Below are positions 56,917 through 64,000 of a stretch of DNA of 64,000 nucleotides, in pieces (within the stretch, counting starts at the first letter, position 1; each line of letters starts with the position of its first letter). The stretch covers positions 1 through 64,000 of the forward strand of contig NZ_VKAC01000004.1 in assembly GCF_008041935.1 (NCBI RefSeq). Reading direction: 5' to 3'. This DNA is from Quadrisphaera setariae (GTDB taxonomy: Bacteria; Actinomycetota; Actinomycetes; Actinomycetales; Quadrisphaeraceae). A program made the translations under genes and the position numbers. Below the pieces are notes generated by a model. It had not been told where the DNA came from. It worked only from the letters and a program-made list of their open reading frames with translations, and ran no database searches.

Positions 56917-57963
56917 ATGAGGCTGGCGCTGTCGCTGGGGTACTTCGGCTCCGACCGCCCGGTGGCAGCGCAGGCCGCCGACGCGCTCGCGCTGGTGCAG
57001 CGCGCCGAGGAGCACGGCTTCGCCTCCGCGTGGGTCAGCGAGGCGTACGGCTCCGACGCCGTCAGCGTGCTCGCGTGGCTCGCGGGGCAGACGCGCACCA
57101 TCGGCCTGGGCAGCGCGGTGCTGCAGGTGCCCGCCCGCAGCGCGGCGGCCACGGCCATGACGGCCGCCACCCTGGACGGGGTCTCCGGCGGCCGCTTCAG
57201 CCTGGGCCTGGGCGTGTCGGGGCCGCAGGTCTCCGAGGGCTGGCACGGCGTGGCCTTCGCGCAGCCGCTGGCCCGCACCCGCGCCTACGTGGCGGACGTG
57301 CGCCGCGCTCTGGCCCGCGAGCCCGGGCTGCACGGCGCGTCCCGGCTGCGCCTGTCGCTGCCGGCGCCGCGGCCCGACCTGCCGCTGCTGCTGGCGGCCG
57401 TCGGCCCGAAGAACGTCGAGCTGGCGGGGGAGGTGGCCGACGGGTGGCTGCCGGCGTTCCTCGTGCCCGAGGCGTCCGAGGAGCAGGTGGCCGCCCTGGC
57501 CCGGGGTCGGGCGCGCTGCGAGCTGCCCGGCGGCGCGGACCGGCCCCTCGACGTCGTCGCCGCGGTGACGGCGCTGGTGGTCCCGGAGGGGGCCGACCTC
57601 GACGACCCGGCCGTCGCCGCCCCGCTGCGCGCGCACACGGCCCTGTACCTGGGCGGGATGGGCAGCCGCGAGAAGAACGTCTACGCCGAGCAGGCCGCCC
57701 GGCTCGGCCACGGAGCGGCCGCCGCGGCCGTGCAGGACGCCTACCTCTCCGGCGACCGCACCAGCGCCGCGGCGCTGGTGCCGACCGAGCTGCTGCGCGC
57801 GGCGTGCCTGCTGGGCACCCCCGAGGAGCTGCGCGCGCGGCTGGGCGCCTACGCGGCGGCCGGGGTGGGCACCGTCGCCGTCGCCCCCTTCGGGGCCACC
57901 CTGGCCGAGCGGCTGGCGGTGCTGGACGCGCTGGCTCCCGCTACAGCCAGCCCGACCGCTTGA
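56917..57963 (+). CDS. LLM-class F420-dependent oxidoreductase
   Basis: A 348-aa luciferase-like oxidoreductase: LALSLGYFGSDRPVAAQAAD, HGFASAWVSEAYGSDAVSVL, RTIGLGSAVLQVPARSAAAT and LDGVSGGRFSLGLGVSGPQV, the F420-binding pattern of the actinobacterial subgroup. It is unrelated in context to the organosulfur LLM genes. Start ATG 56917 is leaderless (TAGGGT, 8 nt). Its end overlaps convergent corA by 23 bp. Confidence 0.9.
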   Translation: MRLALSLGYFGSDRPVAAQAADALALVQRAEEHGFASAWVSEAYGSDAVSVLAWLAGQTRTIGLGSAVLQVPARSAAATAMTAATLDGVSGGRFSLGLGVSGPQVSEGWHGVAFAQPLARTRAYVADVRRALAREPGLHGASRLRLSLPAPRPDLPLLLAAVGPKNVELAGEVADGWLPAFLVPEASEEQVAALARGRARCELPGGADRPLDVVAAVTALVVPEGADLDDPAVAAPLRAHTALYLGGMGSREKNVYAEQAARLGHGAAAAAVQDAYLSGDRTSAAALVPTELLRAACLLGTPEELRARLGAYAAAGVGTVAVAPFGATLAERLAVLDALAPATASPTA

Positions 57964-58936
57964 ACGCCCGCCACAGCACCAGGCAGACCACCACCATGAG
58001 GCCCAGGGCGTACGGGTAGCCGTAGTGCCACTTCAGCTCGGGGATCACGTCGAAGTTCATGCCGTAGATCCCGGCGATGAGGGTGGGAACCAGCGCCATC
58101 GCGGCCCACGCGGAGATCTTGCGCGAGTCGGCGTTCTGCTGCACCGACACCTGCGCCAGGTGGACGTTGAGGATGTCGGTGAGGGACCTCTCGTACCCGG
58201 CCACCCGGTCCTCGGTGCGCATGAGGTGGTCGAGCACGTCGGCGAAGAACGGCCTCAGCCGCTTGGTCACCCCCGCCACCTCCCCCCGCGCCAGCGACGC
58301 GACCGGCTCCACCAGCGGCGCCACGGCGCGGCGGGCCTCGGAGACCTCCCGCTTGAGCCGGTAGATGTCCGCGGCGTCGACGTCCCCGGGGGCGCCGCCG
58401 GCGCCGGTGAAGACGCGGCGCTCCAGGTCGTCCAGGTCGTCCCCGAGCTCGTCGGCCACCACCACGAAGTGGTCGACCACGGCGTCCAGCACCCCGTGCA
58501 GCGCCCCCATGGCGCTGGCCCGCAGCGGGCCCGGTGCGGCGTCGAGGGTGTAGCGCACGCTCTTGAGCGGGGTGTGACCCCCGCGCCGCACGCTCACCAC
58601 GTAGTGGGGGCCCACGAACATCGTCAGCTCGCGGGTCTCCACGCTGGAGGTGGGCTCGTCGTACTCCAGGGGCCGCAGCACCACGAGCAGGGAGTCGTCG
58701 TCGTAGCGGTCCACCTTGGGCCGCTGCCCGCCGTGGACGGCGTCCTCCACGGCCAGGGGGTGCAGGTGCAGCTCGTGGGCCAGGCGCTGGAGCTCGTCGG
58801 GGTCGGGCTCGTCCATCCCGATCCACACGAAGCCCTCGCCGCCGTCCTGGCAGCCGCTCAGCGCGCCCTGCCAGTCCTCCACCTGGTGGTGCCCCTCGGG
58901 ACCCCACACCCACGTGCCCGCTATCACGCGCGCCAT
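57941..58936 (-). CDS. corA: CorA-family magnesium/cobalt transporter
   Basis: A 331-aa CorA protein with a large N-terminal cytoplasmic domain (FVWIGMDEPDPDELQRLAHE, LHPLAVEDAVHGGQRPKVDR) and two C-terminal helices. The selectivity signature YGMNF follows the first (ALVPTLIAGIYGMNFDVIPE). A basic C-terminus (AFKRSGWL) is typical. GTG and ATG alternatives exist; ATG 58936 is chosen. Confidence 0.93.
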   Translation of the reverse strand: MARVIAGTWVWGPEGHHQVEDWQGALSGCQDGGEGFVWIGMDEPDPDELQRLAHELHLHPLAVEDAVHGGQRPKVDRYDDDSLLVVLRPLEYDEPTSSVETRELTMFVGPHYVVSVRRGGHTPLKSVRYTLDAAPGPLRASAMGALHGVLDAVVDHFVVVADELGDDLDDLERRVFTGAGGAPGDVDAADIYRLKREVSEARRAVAPLVEPVASLARGEVAGVTKRLRPFFADVLDHLMRTEDRVAGYERSLTDILNVHLAQVSVQQNADSRKISAWAAMALVPTLIAGIYGMNFDVIPELKWHYGYPYALGLMVVVCLVLWRAFKRSGWL

Positions 58937-58959
58937 CCTGGCTGACGTAGCGTTCCGGC

Positions 58960-59721
58960 GTGCCCGTCCTCCTCCTGGTCCGCCACGGCCGCACCGCTGC
59001 CAACACCGGTGGCGTCCTGGCCGGCCGCACCCCCGGTGTCACCCTCGACGAGACCGGGCGGGCCCAGGTGGCAGCGCTCGCGCAGCGCCTGGCGCCGCTG
59101 CCGCTGGTCCGCGTGGTCGCCTCGCCGCTGGAGCGCTGCCAGGAGACGGCGGCCGCTCTGCTGGCGGTCCCCGGCCCCGACGGCGCCCCACGGCCCGAGC
59201 TGGTCACCGACGAGGGCCTGTCCGAGTGCGACTACGGCGACTGGACCGGCCGCCCCATCGCCGAGCTGCTCAAGGAGCCGCTGTGGGGCGCGGTCCAGGC
59301 GCACCCCAGCTCGGTGGTCTTCCCCGGGGGCGAGCCGATGCGGATGGTGCAGCAGCGCGCCCTCGACGTGGTCCGCCGCATCGACGCCGAGGTGGCCGCG
59401 GAGCACGGGCCCGACGCCGTGTGGGCCGCGGTCAGCCACGGCGACGTCATCAAGGCGGTGCTCGCCGACGCGCTCGGGGTCCACCTGGACGGCTTCCAGC
59501 GGATCGTCGTCGACCCGGCCTCGGTCTCGGTGGTCAGGTACACCCCGCTGCGCCCGTTCGCGGTGCGCACCAACGACACCGGCGGTGACGTCACCTCCCT
59601 GCTGCCGCCCCCGCCCGAGCCCTCCCAGCAGGGCGAGCCGGACGGTGACCAGCCCGACCAGCCCCCCTCCGTCCCGTCCTCCGACGCCGTCATCGGTGGT
59701 GGCGCCGGGGGAGGCCGCTGA
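58960..59721 (+). CDS. Histidine-phosphatase family protein (MSMEG_4193-type phosphomutase-like)
   Basis: A 253-aa phosphoglycerate-mutase-like phosphatase: VLLLVRHGRTAANTGGVLAG (RHG with catalytic His), ASPLERCQETAAAL, GLSECDYGDWTGRPIAELLK and VSHGDVIKAVLADAL (second His). The C-terminal 45 residues are a Pro/Asp-rich tail. The type is conserved with DUF3090 and mshC. Start GTG 58960 lies 6 nt after TAGCGT. Substrate unknown. Confidence 0.9.
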   Translation: MPVLLLVRHGRTAANTGGVLAGRTPGVTLDETGRAQVAALAQRLAPLPLVRVVASPLERCQETAAALLAVPGPDGAPRPELVTDEGLSECDYGDWTGRPIAELLKEPLWGAVQAHPSSVVFPGGEPMRMVQQRALDVVRRIDAEVAAEHGPDAVWAAVSHGDVIKAVLADALGVHLDGFQRIVVDPASVSVVRYTPLRPFAVRTNDTGGDVTSLLPPPPEPSQQGEPDGDQPDQPPSVPSSDAVIGGGAGGGR

Positions 59722-59742
59722 GCGGGAGGTAGGTTCGCCACC

Positions 59743-60303
59743 ATGCCCCGGCAGGTCTTCGACTTCGACCCCCCGGAGCGGTTCGTGGCCGGCACCACGG
59801 GCCCCCCGGGAGCGCGCACCTTCTTCCTCCAGGCCCGCTCCGGCACCGTCCTGACCTCGGTGGCCCTGGAGAAGACCCAGGTCTCCGCCTTGGCCGAGCG
59901 CGTCGAGGAGCTCCTCGACGAGGTGGTCCGCCGCAGCGGCGGCGCTGCCCCGGTGCCTGCGGTGACCCCGGCCGACGCCCGCGACGACGCCCCGCTGGAC
60001 ACCCCCATCGAGGAGGAGTTCCGCGTCGGCACGATGACGCTCGCCTGGGACGGCGACCGCCAGCTCGTCGTCATCGAGTGCTTCGAGGTCGGTGACGACG
60101 ACGACGGCGGATCGGCCGTCGGCGCGGAGGAGGAGGACACCCGCTCCCTCCTGCGGGTCAACCTCACCGGCGCCAGCGCCAGGGCGTTCTGCAGCAGGGC
60201 CCTGGCCGTCGTCGCGGCGGGCCGCCCCCCGTGCCCGTTCTGCGGGGACCCGCTCGACCCGGCCGGGCACGTGTGCCCGCGCGCCAACGGGTACCGCCGC
60301 TGA
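59743..60303 (+). CDS. DUF3090 family zinc-ribbon protein
   Basis: A 186-aa DUF3090 protein: FDFDPPERFVAGTTGPPGAR, QARSGTVLTSVALEKTQVSA and a C-terminal Zn-binding CPFCGDPLDPAGHVCPRANG. An acidic linker (EVGDDDDGG) is in the middle. Function unknown; conserved beside the histidine phosphatase and the SCO1664-like gene. ATG 59743 is leaderless (TAGGTT, 7 nt). Confidence 0.92.
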   Translation: MPRQVFDFDPPERFVAGTTGPPGARTFFLQARSGTVLTSVALEKTQVSALAERVEELLDEVVRRSGGAAPVPAVTPADARDDAPLDTPIEEEFRVGTMTLAWDGDRQLVVIECFEVGDDDDGGSAVGAEEEDTRSLLRVNLTGASARAFCSRALAVVAAGRPPCPFCGDPLDPAGHVCPRANGYRR

Positions 60304-61184
60304 GCAGCACCCAGCACGGCGGCGAAGGCGCTCCGGACCTCCTGACCCTGTTGTCAGCGGGTGATCTGGAGGTGACCGGCCGAGTGCTCGGCGCCTCCAA
60401 CACCACGCTGCTCGCCCGGGTGACCTCGGGTGAGCGGTCGCTGGCGTGCGTCTACAAGCCCGTGGCGGGGGAGGCCCCGCTGTGGGACTTCCCCGACGGC
60501 ACGCTCGCCGGGCGCGAGGTGGCCGCCGCGCTGGTCTCCGAGGCCGCCGGGTGGGGCGTCGTCCCGCCGACCGTGCTGCGCGAGGGCGAGTTCGGCCTCG
60601 GATCGGTGCAGGCGTGGGTGGGACCCCCGCCCGACGACGGGCCGTACGTCGACCCTCCCGGGACCCGGCGTCGCGCTGGGGCCGGCCGGGGCCTCGGTGA
60701 GCCGGGCGCGGGCGTCATCGACGTCGTCGCGCCCTCGCGGGTGCCTGACGGCTGGCTCACCGTGGTGCAGGGGGAGGGCTACCGCGGGGAGGCGGTCTCG
60801 CTCGTGCACGCCGACGACCCGGGCCTGGTGCGGATGGCGGCCTTCGACGCGGTGGCCAACAACGCCGACCGCAAGGGCGGTCACGTGCTGCGAGGCCTCG
60901 ACGACCGCATCTACGGCGTCGACCACGGCCTGACCTTCCACGACGACCCCAAGCTCCGCACGGTGCTGTGGGGCTTCGCCGGCAGGTCGTTCGACGACGA
61001 GGTCGTGGTGCTGCTGGAGCGCACGGCCGCTGCCCTGGACGGCGACCTGGCCGACGTGCTGTCCACCCTCCTCACCGACGACGAGCTGCTCGCCGCGCAG
61101 CTGCGCGTGGAGCGGCTGCTGGAGCGGCGGCGCTTCCCGAAGCCGCCGCCGGGTGGTCGCGCGCTGCCCTGGCCGCCCTTCTGA
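60300..61184 (+). CDS. SCO1664-family kinase-like protein, possible CTG start
   Basis: A ~294-aa protein of the SCO1664/PI3K-4K-like family: [57 protein letters not shown] and [20 protein letters not shown]. The NNxDR and DHG motifs match the catalytic and metal positions of PI3/4-kinase-like folds. No ATG/GTG fits: the CTG at 60300 overlaps the DUF3090 stop as CTGA and gives ~25 residues before the conserved DLLTLL start of the domain. A GTG at about 60273 inside DUF3090 is the alternative. Confidence 0.87.
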   Translation: MSSTQHGGEGAPDLLTLLSAGDLEVTGRVLGASNTTLLARVTSGERSLACVYKPVAGEAPLWDFPDGTLAGREVAAALVSEAAGWGVVPPTVLREGEFGLGSVQAWVGPPPDDGPYVDPPGTRRRAGAGRGLGEPGAGVIDVVAPSRVPDGWLTVVQGEGYRGEAVSLVHADDPGLVRMAAFDAVANNADRKGGHVLRGLDDRIYGVDHGLTFHDDPKLRTVLWGFAGRSFDDEVVVLLERTAAALDGDLADVLSTLLTDDELLAAQLRVERLLERRRFPKPPPGGRALPWPPF

Positions 61185-61233
61185 GGCGCCCTCCGGCGCT
61201 GGGGGCCGCTCGCGCTGGGTAGGGTCGCGGGCG

Positions 61234-62514
61234 ATGCGTCCCTGGTCAGCCCCCGCCGTCCCCCAGCTCCCCGGCAGGGGTGGCCCCGTGCGCGTGCACG
61301 ACACCTCCACCGGTGAGCTGCAGGTCGCCGCGCCCGGCCCGAAGGCCCGCCTGTACGTCTGCGGCATCACCCCGTACGACGCCACGCACCTCGGCCACGC
61401 CGCCACCTACCTGGCCTTCGACCTGCTGCAGCGCGCCTGGCGCGACTCCGGCCTGCAGGTGAGGTACGCCCAGAACGTCACCGACGTGGACGACCCGCTG
61501 CTCGAGCGCGCCACCCGCGACGGCGTCGACTGGCGCGAGCTGGCCGCCTCCCAGGTGGACCTGTTCGCCTCCGACATGGAGGCGCTGCGGGTGCTGCCGC
61601 CCGACGCCTGGGTCGGCGCCGTCGAGGCGATCCCGCGGATCGCGGCCACCGTCCGGGCGATGCTCGCCCGCGGCGCCGCCTACACGGTCGAGCCGTCCAC
61701 CGAGAGCCCCGCCCAGGTCGACCCGGCGAAGGGCGACGTCTACGCCGATCTCTCGGCCGACCCGGGTTTCGGCGCGGTCGCTCACCTGGCCACGGAGCAG
61801 ATGCTCGCGCTGTCCGCCGAGCGTGGAGGAGACCCCCAGCGCCCCGGCAAGCGCGACCCGCTCGACCCGCTGCTGTGGCGCGCCGCCCGCGAGGGCGAGC
61901 CCGCGTGGGACGGCGGCACCCTCGGGGCTGGTCGCCCCGGCTGGCACGTCGAGTGCACCGTCATCGCCGCCGACGACCTGGGCTCCGGCTTCGACGTCCA
62001 GGGCGGCGGCTCCGACCTGGCCTTCCCGCACCACGAGATGAGCGCCAGCCACGGCGCGGTGCTGTACGGCCCGCCCTTCGCCGGCGTGTACGCGCACGCC
62101 GGGATGGTCGGCCTCGACGGCGAGAAGATGAGCAAGTCCAAGGGCAACCTCGTGCTCGTCTCCAAGCTCCGCGCCGCCGGGGTGGAGCCTGCTGCGGTGC
62201 GCCTGGCGGTGCTCGCCCACCACTACCGCTCCGACTGGTCCTGGACCCAGGCGGGTCTGGAGGAGGCCGTGGAGCGCCTCGTGCGGTGGCGCGCCGCCGT
62301 CGCCGTCGGCGGGGCCGACGACGGCGCAGACCAGCTCGCGGTGCTGGCGGACCTGCGCGCCCGCCTCGCCGACGACCTCGACGCCCCCGGCGCCCTCGTC
62401 GTCCTCGACGCCTGGGCCGCCACGGTCCTCGCCGCCCCCGGCGGCGCGGAGAGCGGCCAGCGCGCGGACCTCGTCGCGGACGCCGTCGACGCCCTGCTGG
62501 GCATCGCCCTCTGA
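61234..62514 (+). CDS. mshC: Cysteine:GlcN-Ins ligase, mycothiol synthesis
   Basis: A 426-aa MshC, the third enzyme of mycothiol biosynthesis, which joins Cys to GlcN-inositol using ATP. It derives from cysteinyl-tRNA synthetase: [20 protein letters not shown] (HIGH-like), [20 protein letters not shown], the zinc site [18 protein letters not shown] and KMSKSKGN (KMSKS). It lacks the anticodon domain of CysS. ATG 61234 is leaderless (TAGGGT, 8 nt). This gene marks the organism as an actinobacterium. Confidence 0.96.
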   Translation: MRPWSAPAVPQLPGRGGPVRVHDTSTGELQVAAPGPKARLYVCGITPYDATHLGHAATYLAFDLLQRAWRDSGLQVRYAQNVTDVDDPLLERATRDGVDWRELAASQVDLFASDMEALRVLPPDAWVGAVEAIPRIAATVRAMLARGAAYTVEPSTESPAQVDPAKGDVYADLSADPGFGAVAHLATEQMLALSAERGGDPQRPGKRDPLDPLLWRAAREGEPAWDGGTLGAGRPGWHVECTVIAADDLGSGFDVQGGGSDLAFPHHEMSASHGAVLYGPPFAGVYAHAGMVGLDGEKMSKSKGNLVLVSKLRAAGVEPAAVRLAVLAHHYRSDWSWTQAGLEEAVERLVRWRAAVAVGGADDGADQLAVLADLRARLADDLDAPGALVVLDAWAATVLAAPGGAESGQRADLVADAVDALLGIAL

Positions 62515-62524
62515 CGGGCTGACC

Positions 62525-62587
62525 CCGCGAGTGCGGAGGACAGGCGCAGGGACAGCGCGTCCCTGCCCCTGTCCTCCGCCCTCGCGG
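62525..62587. terminator. Bidirectional terminator between mshC and PAC2
   Basis: A long interrupted stem (CCGCGAG, GCGGAGGACAGG and GCAGGGAC on the left; matching GTCCCTGC, CCTGTCCTCCGC and CTCGCGG on the right) with single mismatches spans the gap between the convergent genes. Confidence 0.85.
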
Positions 62588-62613
62588 AGCCCCTCGACCC
62601 GAGGGCCGAGCGC

Positions 62614-63477
62614 TCAGCCGCTGGTGAGCCCGTCCTTGCCCTCGTCGGGGCGGCGGCGCAGGTACCTCTCGAACTCCCGGGCGATCGCCTCGCCGGTCGC
62701 CTCGGGGAGGTCGGCGGTGTCCTTGGCCTCCTCGAGCTGGCGGACGTACTCGCCGATCTCGGCGTCCTCCCCGGCCAGCTCGTCCACACCGTGCTCCCAG
62801 GCGCGGGCGTCGTCGGTGAGGTCTCCCAGCGGCACCGGCTCCCCGAGCACCTCCTCGATGCGGCCCAGCAGCGCCAGCACGGCCTTCGGCGAGGGCGACT
62901 GCCCCACGTAGTGCGGCACCGCCGCCCACAGGCTCAGCGACGGCAGCCCGGCGCTCGCGGCGGCCTCGGAGACCACGCCGACGATGCCCGTCGGGCCCTC
63001 GTAGGTGGACCGCTCCAGCGAGAGGCGGCGCAGCAGCTCCTCGTCGTCCGTGGTGGAGGAGACGGGGATCGGGCGGGTGTGGGGGACGTCCGCCAGCAGG
63101 GCCCCCATGGTGATCACCGTCTCGACGCCGAGGCGACGGGCGTGCTCGAGGAGCTCTCCGGTGTACCGGCGCCACCGCATCGACGGCTCGATGCCGTGCA
63201 CGAGGACGACCGTGCGGCCGCTGGCCGGGGCGGTGGCCGCGAAGATGCGCGTGGTGGGCCAGGTGATGGTGCGGCGCCCGTCGTCGTCGAGCGCCACCTG
63301 CGGTCGGTTGACCTGGAAGTCGTGGTACTCCTCGGGGTCCAGCTCCGCGACCTGCTCCGCGCCCCAGACGCGACGCAGGTGGTCGAGCGCGCCGCTGGCG
63401 GCCTCGCCGGCGTCGTTCCAGCCCTCGAACGCCGCGAGCATCACCGGCTCGGCGAGCGGGTGCTCCTCAGGTGCCAC
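62614..63477 (-). CDS. PAC2-family protein
   Basis: A 287-aa PAC2 (proteasome assembly chaperone 2-like) protein: MLAAFEGWNDAGEAASGALD, YHDFQVNRPQV, VLVHGIEPSMRWRRYTGELL, VITMGALLADVPHTRPIPVS and SLWAAVPHYVGQSPSPKAVL. The actinobacterial form is conserved beside mshC and probably acts in a proteasome-related or protein-assembly process. GTG 63477 is the start. Exact role unknown. Confidence 0.92.
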   Translation of the reverse strand: MAPEEHPLAEPVMLAAFEGWNDAGEAASGALDHLRRVWGAEQVAELDPEEYHDFQVNRPQVALDDDGRRTITWPTTRIFAATAPASGRTVVLVHGIEPSMRWRRYTGELLEHARRLGVETVITMGALLADVPHTRPIPVSSTTDDEELLRRLSLERSTYEGPTGIVGVVSEAAASAGLPSLSLWAAVPHYVGQSPSPKAVLALLGRIEEVLGEPVPLGDLTDDARAWEHGVDELAGEDAEIGEYVRQLEEAKDTADLPEATGEAIAREFERYLRRRPDEGKDGLTSG

Positions 63478-63620
63478 GTCTGCCTCCTGTCAGCGCCCCC
63501 GTCTGCAGGGCGCCACGCGGCCAGCCTAGGCGGGGGGTGGGTCCACGGGCGGAGGCGCCGGGCGACGCGCTCACCCACCAGGACGACGCCGGGGCGCCCA
63601 CCCGGCCCTAGCGTGGCCCG

Positions 63621-64000
63621 GTGATGGAGCGGGGCCAGCGTCAGCCCACAGGGGTGCGCGGCCGCGTCGACGCCTCCGAGGCCTGGGTGAGGACCCACCC
63701 CGTGGTGGTCGACGCGGCCCTGTTCTGCCCCCCTGCGCTGCTGCTGGCGGGGATCTTCGCCTCCAGCGGCTCGCCGTGGCAGTCGCTGGCCGCGCTGCTC
63801 CAGGTGGGCGTGCTCGCGCTGCGCCGCGCGCGGCCGGTGCTCACCGCGGTGGTCGTGTACGCGTTCGCCGCGGTGCACCTGCTGACCGGGGTGGTGGGCA
63901 GGGGGGCCAGCGAGGCGCTGCTGGTCTCCCCGTCCGACGTCGCCGTGCTCGTGGCGCTGTACTCGGTGGCCGCCCACGGCCCCCGCTGGGCCCGGTACTG
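63621..64000 (+). CDS. Sensor histidine kinase, N-terminal part (cut by window edge)
   Basis: About 126 residues up to the window end. A basic segment (RGQRQPTGVRGRVDASEAWV) precedes four helices: VVVDAALFCPPALLLAGIFA, SLAALLQVGVLALRRARPVL, AVVVYAFAAVHLLTGVVG and VAVLVALYSVAAHGPRWARY. The AVLVALYSVAAHGPR end is typical of the DUF7134 sensor region of NarL/DesK-type kinases. GTG 63621 lies 6 nt after TAGCGT, making it the probable leaderless start; ATG 63624 is adjacent. Confidence 0.75.
   Translation, partial: MMERGQRQPTGVRGRVDASEAWVRTHPVVVDAALFCPPALLLAGIFASSGSPWQSLAALLQVGVLALRRARPVLTAVVVYAFAAVHLLTGVVGRGASEALLVSPSDVAVLVALYSVAAHGPRWARY

Noticed and set aside
1-64000. tRNA, rRNA and prophage signatures
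   Set aside because: No tRNA cloverleaf with CCA end, no rRNA-like segment and no integrase or structural phage gene was seen by eye; a dedicated scan would be needed to be certain.

Overview
This 64 kb window is chromosomal DNA from a very high-GC actinobacterium. Three points support that: a complete mycothiol ligase gene (mshC, 61.2-62.5 kb) inside the actinobacterial block M20 peptidase / DUF5703 / CorA / phosphomutase / DUF3090 / SCO1664-like / mshC / PAC2; two leader RNAs that match the actinobacterial SAM-IV riboswitch; and many leaderless promoters of the TANNNT-(6-8 nt)-start-codon type. A Kineosporiales-type relative (Quadrisphaera/Kineococcus-like) is my guess from overall gene content, not a demonstrated identity.

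Layout. 0-0.3 kb: 5' end of an IS110-family transposase (reverse strand, cut by the window edge) and its non-coding end. 0.3-1.8 kb: AraC regulator and LysE-family exporter. 1.9-5.6 kb: reverse-strand operon of a small HTH protein, a rifampin ADP-ribosyltransferase (arr) and two APH-fold kinases, divergent from an APH(6)-type kinase gene. 5.6-13 kb: GNAT, SigE-family ECF sigma factor with a membrane-anchored partner, MFS transporter, esterase, Imm5-like protein, and a DUF3105/DUF305 pair. 13-19.8 kb: alpha-galactoside locus (GH36 enzyme, LacI regulator with operators over both start codons, ABC binding protein and two permeases, no local ATPase). 19.8-29 kb: mixed regulators and small enzymes (VOC gene fragment, PadR/DUF1048, PHP hydrolase, tyrosine phosphatase, VOC, TetR/DUF998, GNAT, Lrp/rhodanese, DUF1990, ComB-like, STAS, SDR).

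29-38.7 kb is the most distinctive region: an organosulfur acquisition island. A first SAM-IV riboswitch precedes a compact luciferase-like monooxygenase (LLM) gene and an OsmC gene. A second SAM-IV riboswitch, followed by a 31-codon leader peptide of the actinobacterial LLTRRRHVDL type, precedes a polar amino-acid-type ABC importer (permease, ATPase, lipoprotein), three LLM flavin monooxygenases and a GNAT N-acetyltransferase, most joined by 4-bp stop/start overlaps. By analogy with the Bacillus ytmI/tcy-cmo-sna operon, I infer uptake, N-acetylation and oxidative C-S cleavage of S-substituted cysteines or related thioethers when SAM and cysteine are low.

38.8-49.3 kb: CsbD protein, a 1004-aa fusion of a uridine-kinase-like P-loop domain with a trehalose-synthase-like GH13 domain, aquaporin Z, an Asp23 protein and a TetR regulator whose operator occurs on both sides of its gene, a FUSC exporter, and a putative copper set (membrane protein, YcnI, CopC). 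49.3-53.9 kb: ArsR repressor divergent from a NiCoT nickel/cobalt permease, a HAD hydrolase, and a 732-aa disordered membrane protein with an MmpS-like C-terminus. 53.9-63.5 kb: the conserved mshC-linked core block. The window ends inside a sensor histidine kinase gene. No rRNA, tRNA or CRISPR array was seen.
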